Below are positions 51,888 through 61,631 of a DNA stretch of 64,000 bases, piece after piece. Location: assembly GCA_022766365.1 (NCBI GenBank), contig JALENW010000023.1, forward strand, positions 1 through 64,000. The letters are read 5' to 3'. The position numbers and the translations under genes were made by a program. The DNA is from Clostridiales bacterium. Lineage in GTDB: Bacteria > Bacillota > Clostridia > Peptostreptococcales > Anaerovoracaceae. Every line of letters starts with the position of its first letter. Position 1 is the stretch's first letter. The notes below the pieces were generated by a model. The model did not search any database and was not told where the DNA came from. It saw nothing but the letters and a program-made list of their open reading frames with translations.

Positions 51888-53228
51888 CTATACCAGACCT
51901 CTAAATAGTTTGTTGCGCTTTATTGCTCCGGGATTCCGGAACTGCTTGAGCATTTTTTTAGCCTCGGTATATTTCTTAATTAATTGATTTATCTCTGCAA
52001 CCGACCTGCCGGATCCGGCGGCAATTCTCTTCCTTCGGCTGGCGTTTAAGAGGCTTGGATCTCTGCGTTCCTTGATGGTCATGGATTGAATTATAGCTTC
52101 CATAGCTTTAAATTCCCTCTCACTTTCTTCAAGGTTAAAGCCCTGCATCTGGGCTTTGTTCATTCCGGGAAGCATATCCAGGATTTTCCCTATGCCGCCC
52201 ATCTTCTTCACCTGACCCATCTGTTCCAGGAAATCCTCAAGAGTGAACTGATTTTTCTTCAGCTTTTCTTCCATCTTAGCAGCCTGTTCATCGTCAAAGG
52301 TTTTCTCTGCCTCCTCGATGAGAGAGAGCATATCTCCCATGCCCAGGATTCTGCTCGCCATTCTCTGTGGATGAAACACCTGAAGTGCATCCTGCTTCTC
52401 TCCCACTCCGATAAATTTGATCGGCTTTCCTGTTACCTTCTTAGTGGAAAGGGCTGCACCGCCTCTTGAATCACCGTCCATCTTGGTCATTATGATTCCG
52501 TCAATTCCCAGAGTTTTGTTGAAACCGTCTGCCACATTGACTGCATCCTGACCTGTGAGCGCATCCACCACGAGAAGAATCTCATGAGGTTTAATCTTTC
52601 CCTTTATATCCACCAGTTCATTCATAAGTTGAGTGTCAATTTGAAGTCGACCGGCAGTATCCACTATAAGAACATTATATCCCTTCCGTATGGCATCATC
52701 CTTGGCAGCCGCTGCAATTTCAGAAGGGTCTCTGCTTTCCCTATCCACATAAACCGGTGTATTGACACCCTTTCCTACAACTTCCAGCTGGTCAATAGCT
52801 GCCGGTCTATATATATCGCAGGCACAAAGCATCGGCTTCTTTCCGCTCTGTTTCAGAAAGTTTGCAAGCTTTCCTGCCGTTGTTGTTTTTCCGGTACCCT
52901 GCAAACCCACCAACATATAGATGCTGAATCCTGAAGGAGAATATGTGAGTTTACTGGCTGTTCCTCCTAATAATTGAACCAGCTCCTGATCAACAATTTT
53001 AATGATCTGCTGTGAGGGTGTCAAACTCTTCATGACTTCGGCACCCATGGACTTCTCCTTAACTGAGGCTACAAATTCCTTAACAACTTTAAAGTTAACA
53101 TCTGCCTCCAGGAGTGCCAGTTTAACTTCTCTCATTGCATCATTGAGGTCCTTCTCAGTTATCACTCCCTTGTTCTTCAGTTTTCCAAAGGCCTGCTGAA
53201 GCTTCTCTGACAGACTTTCAAATGCCAT
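51888..53228 (-). CDS. ffh: Signal recognition particle protein Ffh
   Basis: A 446-residue SRP54: N domain (1-90), G domain with the GTPase loops GLQGTGKTTTAGKLA (near 108-122), DTAGR and TKMDGDSRGGA, and the Met-rich M domain (about 305-430) that binds signal peptides and 4.5S RNA. Directs nascent membrane and secreted proteins to FtsY. Its companion ylxM lies just upstream. Confidence 0.97.
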   Translation of the reverse strand: MAFESLSEKLQQAFGKLKNKGVITEKDLNDAMREVKLALLEADVNFKVVKEFVASVKEKSMGAEVMKSLTPSQQIIKIVDQELVQLLGGTASKLTYSPSGFSIYMLVGLQGTGKTTTAGKLANFLKQSGKKPMLCACDIYRPAAIDQLEVVGKGVNTPVYVDRESRDPSEIAAAAKDDAIRKGYNVLIVDTAGRLQIDTQLMNELVDIKGKIKPHEILLVVDALTGQDAVNVADGFNKTLGIDGIIMTKMDGDSRGGAALSTKKVTGKPIKFIGVGEKQDALQVFHPQRMASRILGMGDMLSLIEEAEKTFDDEQAAKMEEKLKKNQFTLEDFLEQMGQVKKMGGIGKILDMLPGMNKAQMQGFNLEESEREFKAMEAIIQSMTIKERRDPSLLNASRRKRIAAGSGRSVAEINQLIKKYTEAKKMLKQFRNPGAIKRNKLFRGLV

Positions 53229-53255
53229 TTAAATCTCCTTATAAACTTCCTTTGC

Positions 53256-53606
53256 TCAATCGATTCTTCCAATTTCATCAAGTATTCTCATCATGGTAAC
53301 TCTGTCTTCCTCCTTGAGCTCACTTGTATCTATTGATCTAATTTCAGACGCTATATTTTCTATCAGTTTCAGATTGTCTTGCCATCTTTTGACAAGGCTA
53401 AGCTTGTCCTCATATTCATTCAAGGCTTTCTCGGCTTTCTTCAAGGATATATGAACGGCTTGTCTGGAAACGTTATCCTCTTCTGCAATTTCTCCCAGGG
53501 AAAGATTTTCTTCATGGTATAACGACATAACCCTTCTCTGCTTTTCTGTTAAAAGATTCCCATAAAAGTCAAACAAAAGACTGGCCTCGGTTACCTTATC
53601 CAACAT
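53256..53606 (-). CDS. ylxM: YlxM family SRP-associated protein
   Basis: A 116-residue helix-turn-helix protein resembling sigma-70 region 4: LTEKQRRVMSLYHEENLSLGEIAEEDNVSRQAVHI (near 19-53). YlxM associates with the SRP in streptococci. Begins the run ylxM-ffh-rpsP behind a strong promoter; GGGAGG precedes the ATG. Confidence 0.93.
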   Translation of the reverse strand: MLDKVTEASLLFDFYGNLLTEKQRRVMSLYHEENLSLGEIAEEDNVSRQAVHISLKKAEKALNEYEDKLSLVKRWQDNLKLIENIASEIRSIDTSELKEEDRVTMMRILDEIGRID

Positions 53607-53649
53607 AGATTCTGCCTCCCTGTCAAGCTTTATGGCTTAACACTATGAC

Positions 53650-53679
53650 ATTTTACCAAAACCAGTCCATGCATGTCAA
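53650..53679 (-). promoter_or_regulatory. Promoter of the ylxM-ffh-rpsP operon
   Basis: Minus strand TTGACA (53679-53674), 18-bp spacer, TAAAAT (53655-53650), about 40 bases before the ATG. Confidence 0.75.
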
Positions 53680-53752
53680 TAGTTTTATTGATTTTTAAAT
53701 ATTACTCTGAACACTCCTGCTGAAATAAGTTCCAATGACGCTCAAGCCCAGC

Positions 53753-54787
53753 CTAGTGATTATCGATAGGTGCAAGATATGATATGCTGAATTTACCTTC
53801 ACCTGCTATTATTTCCCGAGCGAGATTTTCCAAGCTGTCCCCCGATTTCCTCTTTTCATCTATCAGGTCATAAAGACTTTTGAAGAGTCCTTTCTCAGTT
53901 TTAAATTTTATATCCTGAATCGTTACGCCCTTCTCACCTATCATGTCCAGGACATACTTATCTGCCTCTTCCTCCGTCATTATATCATCTATAAGATGAT
54001 TTTCCATTCCTTGTCTGGCTGTATAGATTCTTCCGTCAGCCAACTTTTTGACGAGCTCCACATCCATATGCCTTCCCTCGGCTACAATTCCGACAAACTG
54101 CTCGTATGCCTCATCTACGAGTCCCCTGAATATTTCTTCCTGTTCTTCTGTAAGACCGCTCAACGGATCTCCCATGGCTTTGTTAGGTCCTGACGTTATA
54201 GCTTTAGCTTTAATTCCCATTTTTTCAAGCAGCCCTGTAACATCATACATATTTCCTATTGTGACACCTATCGACCCTGTCCAACAGTTTCTATTTGCTA
54301 TTATTTTGTCAGCGATTGCGGATATATAGTATCCCCCGGATGCAGCCATATTGTCAAAATAGGCTACGACAGGTCTTCTTGTCTTATCTTTATATTCCTT
54401 TATTTTTAGATAAAGCTCATCACTTGTGCTTACGCTTCCTCCGGGTGAGTTCACAAAAATATACAGACCCTTATTATTACTATCTGCAATCATCTGATCG
54501 ATGGCATCGAGGGTACGACCATGCTGATAAGTGAGCGAATCTGAAAATATGCTTTCCGATTGCTCAGAAATTACACCATTTACAAAGATTTCTCCTACAT
54601 ATTTGCCCGAAACATTTATCGGCGGATAATCATCACTTGTTCCTTTTCGCCCATGGCCGCTTGTGAAGCGGCTGCCATTTAAACTGAAAATCAATATCAA
54701 AGCTATGACAGTCAATGCAACGACAGCTGCAAAAATTACCGGACCCTTGTTTTTCTTTTTCTTTTGTTGAATGCTTATCGTTTCCAT
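53753..54787 (-). CDS. sppA: Signal peptide peptidase SppA
   Basis: A 344-residue single-domain SppA (S49 family) with one N-terminal transmembrane helix (about 16-36). The serine-lysine dyad is S150 in AASGGYY and K203 in GPNKAMG, matching the B. subtilis enzyme. It degrades leftover signal peptides at the membrane's outer face. Follows thrS by about 90 bp. Confidence 0.93.
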   Translation of the reverse strand: METISIQQKKKKNKGPVIFAAVVALTVIALILIFSLNGSRFTSGHGRKGTSDDYPPINVSGKYVGEIFVNGVISEQSESIFSDSLTYQHGRTLDAIDQMIADSNNKGLYIFVNSPGGSVSTSDELYLKIKEYKDKTRRPVVAYFDNMAASGGYYISAIADKIIANRNCWTGSIGVTIGNMYDVTGLLEKMGIKAKAITSGPNKAMGDPLSGLTEEQEEIFRGLVDEAYEQFVGIVAEGRHMDVELVKKLADGRIYTARQGMENHLIDDIMTEEEADKYVLDMIGEKGVTIQDIKFKTEKGLFKSLYDLIDEKRKSGDSLENLAREIIAGEGKFSISYLAPIDNH

Positions 54788-54878
54788 TTATAATCCTACC
54801 AGGTTCAATCTGAAATTTTAAAACCGTCTCAAAAAATATAAAGCAATCTATAAACTTCTGTAAGTTATATCTGTAGAG

Positions 54879-56624
54879 TTATAATTTCTTTGAATTTACC
54901 TCATCAACAAGTTTACCTTTAAGATCCTCAATATCCATTACACCAAGTTCCCCGACCTTTGTGGATCTCACAGAAGCGGTTCCCGCTTCCTGCTCTCTCT
55001 CTCCAATAACCAGAATATAATTGACTCTCTGGTTTCTTGCCTCTCTCAGCTTGTAACCGATTTTTTCGTTTCTGATATCCACTTCAACTCTCAGACCTGC
55101 TTCTCTTAGTTCATTTGCGACACCGCTTGCATAGTCCGCAAAAGCTTCTGCAACAGTCAAAACTTTAACCTGAACCGGTGCAAGCCACAGAGGGAATTTC
55201 CCGGCAAAGTGCTCAATGAGTATGCCTATAAATCTTTCTATAGATCCGAATATTACTCTATGAATCATAACAGGTCTGTGCTTGTGGTTATCACTTCCGA
55301 CATATGTCAGATCAAACCTCTGAGGCATTTGCATGTCAAGCTGAATCGTTCCACACTGCCATGTTCTTCCCAGAGAATCTTCCAGGTGGAAGTCTAATTT
55401 CGGGCCGTAAAAAGCACCGTCGCCCTCGTTTATTACATATGGAATCCCTTTGTCTTCGATAGCTTCTTTCAAAGCATTTTCAGCCATGCTCCATTCCCCA
55501 TCTGTGCCCATGGAATCCTCAGGTCTTGTGGATAGCTCCACGTGATACTTAAAGCCAAACAACTTATAAACATCGTCAATGAAATTCACAACTCCGAGAA
55601 TCTCATCCTTTACCTGTTCAGGCAGCATGAAAATATGTGCATCATCCTGAGTAAATGTTCTTACTCTCATAAGTCCATGCAGAGCGCCGGATAACTCATG
55701 TCTGTGAACCTGTCCCATCTCAGCAAGTCTTATTGGAAGATCTCGATATGAATGCATAGTTCTCTTATACGCAAGCATAGCTCCCGGGCAATTCATTGGT
55801 TTGATAGCATAATCTTCATCATCGATCTTGGTAAAATACATATTGTCTTTATAGTGATCCCAGTGTCCGGAAGTTCTCCATAGCTGCTCGTTGAGAATGA
55901 GAGGTGTCTTGATTTCATCATAGCCTCTCTTTGCATGCTCTTCTCTCCAGTAATTCTCGAGTTGAGTCCTCAAGATCATTCCCTTAGGTAAGAAAAACGG
56001 AAATCCCGGGCCCTCTTCATAAAGGGCAAACAAATCCATCTCTTTACCTATTTTTCTATGGTCTCTCTTTTTAGCTTCTTCGATTTTTGCAAGATAATCA
56101 TCAAGTTCAGCCTGGCTTGGGAATGATGTTCCATAAATTCTTTGAAGCATTTTGTTATGCTCATCACCCCTCCAATATGCTCCGGCTACTGACGTTAGTT
56201 TAACAGCCTTGATCTGTCCTGTTGAATCCATGTGCGGTCCTGCACACAGATCTGTAAAGTCTCCCTGCTTATAAAAAGAAATCACAGCGTCCTCCGGAAG
56301 GTCCTCTATCAACTCAACCTTGTAGTCTTCCCCGGCTCTCTTCTCAAGTTCAATAGCTTCTTTTCTTGGCAGTTCAAACCTTTCTATCGGATAGTTTGCC
56401 TGGATTATCCTTTTCATTTCCTTCTGAATTTTTAAAAGGTCCTGATCGGTTATCTTATGTTCCATGTCTATATCATAGTAGAACCCGTTTTCTATAGCAG
56501 GTCCTATAGCTAACTTTGCATTCGGCCACAGCTTCTTAACTGCTTGTGCCATGATATGCGACGACGTATGTCTGTACCTATGTCTGACTTCTTCTGAACT
56601 AAAATCTATCTTATCTTTTGCCAT
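54879..56624 (-). CDS. thrS: Threonyl-tRNA synthetase lacking the TGS domain
   Basis: A 581-residue class II synthetase. The editing domain is present (HTSSH at 19-23, CAGPH near 122-126), as are motif 2 (MRVRTFTQDDAHIF), zinc and ATP sites (NCPGAM, GSIERFIGIL) and the anticodon-binding domain (about 480-581). The N-terminal TGS domain of about 60 residues is missing: the ATG with AGAGGAAAA upstream directly precedes the editing domain. No T-box is found in the 120 bp upstream. Shorter ThrS of this type is known in some Clostridia. Confidence 0.95.
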   Translation of the reverse strand: MAKDKIDFSSEEVRHRYRHTSSHIMAQAVKKLWPNAKLAIGPAIENGFYYDIDMEHKITDQDLLKIQKEMKRIIQANYPIERFELPRKEAIELEKRAGEDYKVELIEDLPEDAVISFYKQGDFTDLCAGPHMDSTGQIKAVKLTSVAGAYWRGDEHNKMLQRIYGTSFPSQAELDDYLAKIEEAKKRDHRKIGKEMDLFALYEEGPGFPFFLPKGMILRTQLENYWREEHAKRGYDEIKTPLILNEQLWRTSGHWDHYKDNMYFTKIDDEDYAIKPMNCPGAMLAYKRTMHSYRDLPIRLAEMGQVHRHELSGALHGLMRVRTFTQDDAHIFMLPEQVKDEILGVVNFIDDVYKLFGFKYHVELSTRPEDSMGTDGEWSMAENALKEAIEDKGIPYVINEGDGAFYGPKLDFHLEDSLGRTWQCGTIQLDMQMPQRFDLTYVGSDNHKHRPVMIHRVIFGSIERFIGILIEHFAGKFPLWLAPVQVKVLTVAEAFADYASGVANELREAGLRVEVDIRNEKIGYKLREARNQRVNYILVIGEREQEAGTASVRSTKVGELGVMDIEDLKGKLVDEVNSKKL

Positions 56625-56746
56625 GTGTTTTCCTCTTTGTTTAATCCTAATCTATTATGTATCTGATACGTTATTGCATTTAATTACTATTATGTTGATA
56701 AATGTATTTTAGCTGTTAATAAACATAAAGTTCATTGACAACCCTA

Positions 56747-58042
56747 TCAACCTGCCGGATTTGAAGGGTTATTTCCGGGCTGATCCTCTCCTCCCGGATC
56801 AGGTGCCGGATTCTGCCCGGGATCCGGTACCGGTGGCGGACCCGGGTTAGGATTTGTATTCGGGTTCGGTGATGAAGAGCCCGGTGTGTCAGGAGTCACC
56901 GGATTAGCAGGTTTATCATTGGTTTCCTGTCTCGTCTCAGGTTCCTTAGGTGTTTCTGCCGGATCCGGCGCCGGTTCCTCCGGCGGAACGACATCAGGAT
57001 CCATCACGTAATTGCCACTGCCTGCCAGAGCATCTATTCTATTACTTATTGTCATTGACTTCTGGGATGGTATATAGTTACTTCTGCCGAAAATTCTCCT
57101 GTGGAATTCGATAACATTCTTCTCCAGGTTATCGGGGATTACATAATATACGCCATCGATCAATCCCCCCGTCAGATAGTAAGGGAATCCTGCGCTTGTT
57201 TCGATCTTGTATTTAGGCACTCGTGCTACAAGACTGAGGATATCCGTCTTGTCAATATTTGTCTTGATTAGAGGCATGGTTACTTTCAACACCTTATCAA
57301 TAGTCTTAGGATCAGATTTCTTAAGCTTATTCAATAGGACCTCTATAACAGTCCTCATTCTCTCAGTTCGCTTGAAATCATCTCCGACTCCATATCGCAT
57401 CCTGCCGTACCCAACTGCCTGATATCCGTCCACTTTCTGCTTGCCGGGTTTGGTTACTTTTGTATATTTGCCGTCTCCAACCACTCTTGCGGTTTCCTCT
57501 GTACAAGCATTCATCTCGTCGATTTCGTAATCTTCGATGTTCAAAGTAATGCCCCCTGCAGCATTAATCATATCCACCACGGTTTTCCAGTTGATTACTA
57601 CAAACTTATCAACATTAATATCCATGGCCTGATTCAATGTCTTGACTGTCTCCGCGGGACCACCGTATGCAAAAGCGTGGGTTGTCTTGTCATATTTCTT
57701 AGAGTCTCCCATTTTCAGCATAGTATCCCTGTATATAGATGTCAGCTTGACCTTATTTGTCTTCTCCTCAAGGCTTAAAAGGATTATAGCATCTGTACGA
57801 CTTCCCTTGGTATGCTTCATATCTCTGCTATCCACACCCATGATAAGAATATTCACATAGCCATCAACATCGACCATTCCCAAATCGTCCTTGTTAACAT
57901 CTACTTTATCCAATTTATCCAGCATATGATTAGCATAAATAAAAGCACCTATGCCCACCCCCATGACGATCACAAGAATGGAAATTAGAATCATCTGCCA
58001 GAGCTTCATCTTTTTCCGTCTGCCTCTACCGGGTTTCTCCAT
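56747..58042 (-). CDS. LytR-CpsA-Psr family wall polymer transferase
   Basis: A 431-residue LCP protein: basic N-terminus, one helix (about 14-35), the LCP domain (about 60-310) with GVDSRDMKHTKGSRTDAIIL and SIYRDTML, and a Pro/Gly/Asn-rich tail of about 80 residues. LCP enzymes attach teichoic acid or capsule polymers to peptidoglycan outside the cell. AAAGGGGAAG precedes the ATG at 58042. Confidence 0.92.
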   Translation of the reverse strand: MEKPGRGRRKKMKLWQMILISILVIVMGVGIGAFIYANHMLDKLDKVDVNKDDLGMVDVDGYVNILIMGVDSRDMKHTKGSRTDAIILLSLEEKTNKVKLTSIYRDTMLKMGDSKKYDKTTHAFAYGGPAETVKTLNQAMDINVDKFVVINWKTVVDMINAAGGITLNIEDYEIDEMNACTEETARVVGDGKYTKVTKPGKQKVDGYQAVGYGRMRYGVGDDFKRTERMRTVIEVLLNKLKKSDPKTIDKVLKVTMPLIKTNIDKTDILSLVARVPKYKIETSAGFPYYLTGGLIDGVYYVIPDNLEKNVIEFHRRIFGRSNYIPSQKSMTISNRIDALAGSGNYVMDPDVVPPEEPAPDPAETPKEPETRQETNDKPANPVTPDTPGSSSPNPNTNPNPGPPPVPDPGQNPAPDPGGEDQPGNNPSNPAG

Positions 58043-58162
58043 AACTTCCCCTTTCAATTTTCGGTTATAATTTTCACTTACACATTTCGATGTTTAAATC
58101 TCAAAGAGTACAACAAAATCAGTTTACCACAAATACCTCTCTTTTACCATATTTTTTACCTG

Positions 58163-59524
58163 TCATTGTATAACTTCATTCAGCCATATCCCGGACCTGA
58201 ACCTTTTCCTTACAATAAAGATTCTTGTAATCTCAATAACGGCACTTAAAGCAATCACTCCGGGAAGGCTTAATTTCAAAACAAGCACGCCAAAGAATGC
58301 CGTTGGGACTTGCAGCAGCATGGTGAAAACAAACTCAAGCTTCATACAGAATACTGTATCGCCACCGGCCCTCAAAATTCCGACTACATACATATAAGCT
58401 ATCATCTTCGGAGCCATGACAACTGCCATTACAATAATCGTCCTAACTATAAGAGCGTTTGTATCTTCATTAAAATCATAGAAGCCCGTAATAGGTTTAG
58501 CAATCAAAATGAGCAAAACACCAAGGACTAAATTTAAAATCCATGTGAGTCTCATAGCCTTCTTACCACACTCATACGCTATGTCCAATTCCTTCTTTCC
58601 TACATATTCTCCTATAATCATCGCCGTACTATTCCCTACCCCAAAGTAAAAGCTTTGAAGCATTTCTGTTACAACATTGGCTATCTGAGCTGTTGCCAAG
58701 GCAGCAGTACCAAGGAGACCATACGCTGCAAATATAAGGGCCATAGACCCTGACCAGATAGACTCGGTTACCATAACCGGTAATGCCATCTTCATCACAC
58801 CTTTAAAAAGTTTCCTGTCAAACGAAAAGTATTCTTTTATCTTTCCCCTCAACCAATGAGTTTTCTTGGTCTGTATAAAAATCCATACGCTTACAGCTTC
58901 AAAAATTCTAGCAATCAGTGTTGCCAGCGCCGCTCCCGAAACTCCCATGGCAGGAGCGCCAAATTTCCCGTAAATCAGGATATAGTTCAAAACTGCGTTG
59001 ACACATAAAGCGATGAAATTGATAACAGTCACTCCGTTCAAGTCCTGAACTGCTCTTGATTTGTAACTTATAACCATAGAAACAGCACAAAACAGATAAC
59101 TGAAACATGCTATGCGAAGATACCTGGCTCCAAATCCGATTACCTCATGACTCTGGGAAAACAAGCCGATTATCTCCGGTGCAAATGTATATGTGACAAG
59201 CACAAATAGCAAGGCTAAGGTAAGCGAAGAGATAAGGGAAATCCCTAGCATCATTTTAACTCCATCACGTCTTCCCGCTCCAAAATACTGTGTAGTATAA
59301 ACTGCCGAACCACTTAAGAATCCAAACAGAGATACGGAAAAAATAAAATAAACCTGATTGGCCACTCCGATGGCTGCAAGAGGTTCCTCGCCCAGTTTGC
59401 CTATCATCAGAGTGTCTATCAAGTTCAGACCTATAACAATAAAATTTTGAAAAACCACGGGAATACCTATAGCTAAAATTTTACGATGATATATTCTATT
59501 ATCGAATCTTTCCAGCTGACTCAT
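58163..59524 (-). CDS. MATE-family multidrug/Na+ antiporter
   Basis: A 453-residue MATE transporter with 12 helices; the family's first segment (IPVVFQNFIVIGLNLIDTLM, near 20-39) and GVSGAALATLIARI are clear. It exports cationic drugs or metabolites. The start at 59524 follows AAAGGAG; a longer frame to 59647 would cover a promoter and terminator and is rejected. Confidence 0.9.
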   Translation of the reverse strand: MSQLERFDNRIYHRKILAIGIPVVFQNFIVIGLNLIDTLMIGKLGEEPLAAIGVANQVYFIFSVSLFGFLSGSAVYTTQYFGAGRRDGVKMMLGISLISSLTLALLFVLVTYTFAPEIIGLFSQSHEVIGFGARYLRIACFSYLFCAVSMVISYKSRAVQDLNGVTVINFIALCVNAVLNYILIYGKFGAPAMGVSGAALATLIARIFEAVSVWIFIQTKKTHWLRGKIKEYFSFDRKLFKGVMKMALPVMVTESIWSGSMALIFAAYGLLGTAALATAQIANVVTEMLQSFYFGVGNSTAMIIGEYVGKKELDIAYECGKKAMRLTWILNLVLGVLLILIAKPITGFYDFNEDTNALIVRTIIVMAVVMAPKMIAYMYVVGILRAGGDTVFCMKLEFVFTMLLQVPTAFFGVLVLKLSLPGVIALSAVIEITRIFIVRKRFRSGIWLNEVIQ

Positions 59525-59558
59525 ATATAAGGTCTCCTTTAAGAATATACTTACGGTC

Positions 59559-59587
59559 ATTATACCAAAAAATTGCATTCCAAGCAA
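59559..59587 (-). promoter_or_regulatory. Promoter of the MATE gene
   Basis: Minus strand TTGCTT (59587-59582), 17-bp spacer, TATAAT (59564-59559). The -35 lies in the T tail of the etf terminator. Confidence 0.65.
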
Positions 59588-59630
59588 AACAAATGGACCC
59601 TTTTCGGTGTAATCCCGAAACGAGCCCATT
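59583..59630 (-). terminator. Terminator of bcd-etfB-etfA
   Basis: A 16-position stem with one mismatch (59630-59615 with 59607-59592, minus strand), then TGTTTTGCTT. Confidence 0.8.
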
Positions 59631-59696
59631 ATTGCTAATCTCATCAATTATACGCTATGGATAATCGACACTTAAACCTATATCAAAGCTCAAGAA

Positions 59697-60797
59697 TTAA
59701 GCTTCTTCAACGTTCATTTTTTCAAGTTTATCCCATTCTTTCATAATTTCAGGAATAACCTTGTACAGATCTCCAACGATACCATAATCTGCAACCTCAA
59801 AGATTGGCGCATCAGCATCCTTGTTGATGGCAACGATGATATCAGAATTCTGCATACCGGCTAAGTGCTGGATAGCTCCGGATATACCGCAAGCGAAGTA
59901 AATCTTAGGCTTAACAGTGGTCCCTGTCTGACCAACCTGGTGAGAGTGATCAATCCATCCGGCATCTACAGCTGCCCTTGAAGATCCTACAACACCGCCA
60001 ACCTTATCAGCGAATTCCTGGATTAGTTTAAATCCACTTGCATCTCCAAGTCCTCTTCCACCTGATACGATGATATCCGCATCTGTCAGAGAAACTAATT
60101 CATGAGCAGCCTTTACTACCTCAAGAACTTCTACCTTGATATCATCCTTGGTCAAGCTGTGCTTAACATTAATCGTCTCGCCTTCAAACCCTTCTCTCTT
60201 TTCGATCTTGGACATTACTCCCGGCCTTACAGTTGACATCTGAGGTCTTGTATTAGGACAGATGATTGTAGCCATGAGGTTTCCGCCGAAAGCAGGTCGA
60301 GTCATCTTTAATCCCTTATCAGGATCATCAGGATTCAAAGTAGCTGTGTTAAGAGTTGTGTTCTCCTCAGCAAACTTAATGTAGTGAGCCACACTTACAT
60401 CAAGGTGTGTACAGTCAGCAGTCAGACCGGTATTAAGTCTGCCTGCAACCCTTGGTGCAAGATCTCTTCCGATATGAGTAGCACCATATAGGAAAATTTC
60501 AGGCTTATACTCATTAACGGCATCTGTTATAACCTTCGTATAACCGTCAGTCGTATAGTTCTTAAGCAATGGATCCTCAATCAGGTACACTCTGTCAGCA
60601 CCGTACTCGAAGCATTCCTTAGCCAGCCCCTTAACATCATCTCCAACGAGGAGTGCTCCGACCTTGGTGTCTCCGCCGATCTGTTCAGCCAATCTGTGAG
60701 CTTCTCCCAGGAGTTCCAGGGCAACGTTCATAAGCTTTCCCTGTCTCTGCTCTACGAACACCCAAATATGTTTGTAATCATCAAATTTATTTGCCAT
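59697..60797 (-). CDS. etfA: Electron transfer flavoprotein subunit alpha
   Basis: A 366-residue EtfA with the N-terminal ETF domain (about 8-190) and the C-terminal FAD domain (about 220-350): [12 protein letters not shown] (near 270-281), GQTG and [14 protein letters not shown]. With EtfB and Bcd it forms the electron-bifurcating complex of Clostridia, which couples crotonyl-CoA reduction with NADH to ferredoxin reduction. Ends the operon; EtfB stop is 15 bp upstream. Confidence 0.95.
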   Translation of the reverse strand: MANKFDDYKHIWVFVEQRQGKLMNVALELLGEAHRLAEQIGGDTKVGALLVGDDVKGLAKECFEYGADRVYLIEDPLLKNYTTDGYTKVITDAVNEYKPEIFLYGATHIGRDLAPRVAGRLNTGLTADCTHLDVSVAHYIKFAEENTTLNTATLNPDDPDKGLKMTRPAFGGNLMATIICPNTRPQMSTVRPGVMSKIEKREGFEGETINVKHSLTKDDIKVEVLEVVKAAHELVSLTDADIIVSGGRGLGDASGFKLIQEFADKVGGVVGSSRAAVDAGWIDHSHQVGQTGTTVKPKIYFACGISGAIQHLAGMQNSDIIVAINKDADAPIFEVADYGIVGDLYKVIPEIMKEWDKLEKMNVEEA

Positions 60798-60812
60798 GAT
60801 TATCTATCCTCC

Positions 60813-61610
60813 TTAAACAATATGCTTCTTCTTCATGTCTGCTAGCAAGTTCTTAGCGATTTCAGCCTCTGAATCTCCCTGAACTGTGATACCCTTGCCC
60901 TTTGGCTTTGGAGTAAATGAACGGAATACATTAGTTGGGGAAGCCTTCAGACCTACAGTTGTGAGATCTACTTCCACATCAGCAGCACTCCACACCTTGA
61001 TATCTTTATCCTTATTGAAGATACCCTTGATATGCATATATCTAGGCTGGTTAAGCTCTTTGATTGCCGTCAGCATGCAAGGAGTCTGAAGTTTGATCAT
61101 CTCATATCCATCCTCTAGCTGTCTCTTAACCGTAATATCCTTCATGTTATCTGCAATTTCAAACTCTTCAACATAAGTAACCTGTGGAAGGTGAAGCTTT
61201 TCAGCAATCTGTGGGCCAACCTGAGCTGTATCTCCGTCGATAGCCTGTCTTCCGGCGAAGATAAGATCGTAATCACCGATCTTCTTGATTGCTGCTGTGA
61301 TTGCATTTGATGTTGCCCATGTATCGGAACCACCAACTGCACGGTCACTTAGAAGTATAGCCTCGTCAGCTCCCATTGCTATGCACTCGAACAGCATATC
61401 CTGAGCCTGCGGAGGTCCCATGGAAACAACTGTAACGTGCACATCGTCAAATTTATCCTTAATCTTCAATGCTTCCTCAAGAGCGTTAGCGTCATCATTG
61501 TTAAGAATGCTTGGTACGCCATCTCTGATTAGAGTTCCTGTCTCAGGATTGATCTTGATCTCGTTTGTATCAGGAACCTGTTTAGCGCATACGATAATTT
61601 TAAATGCCAT
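60813..61610 (-). CDS. etfB: Electron transfer flavoprotein subunit beta
   Basis: A 265-residue EtfB opening MAFKIIVCAKQVPDTNEI, with DDANALEEAL (near 39-48), the GRQAIDGDTAQVGPQIAE region (near 119-136) and the usual C-terminal arm. In Bcd-linked ETFs this subunit carries the bifurcating FAD. Located between bcd and etfA, spacing 21 and 15 bp. Confidence 0.95.
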   Translation of the reverse strand: MAFKIIVCAKQVPDTNEIKINPETGTLIRDGVPSILNNDDANALEEALKIKDKFDDVHVTVVSMGPPQAQDMLFECIAMGADEAILLSDRAVGGSDTWATSNAITAAIKKIGDYDLIFAGRQAIDGDTAQVGPQIAEKLHLPQVTYVEEFEIADNMKDITVKRQLEDGYEMIKLQTPCMLTAIKELNQPRYMHIKGIFNKDKDIKVWSAADVEVDLTTVGLKASPTNVFRSFTPKPKGKGITVQGDSEAEIAKNLLADMKKKHIV

Positions 61611-61631
61611 TTTAAAACTCCTCCTACTAAA

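Noticed and set aside
56625..56746. T-box before thrS
   Set aside because: The gap is too short and no GGGTGG box or terminator is present.
59525..59647. Longer N-terminus for the MATE protein
   Set aside because: It would cover the MATE promoter and the etfA terminator; the ATG at 59524 has AAAGGAG and the family start.
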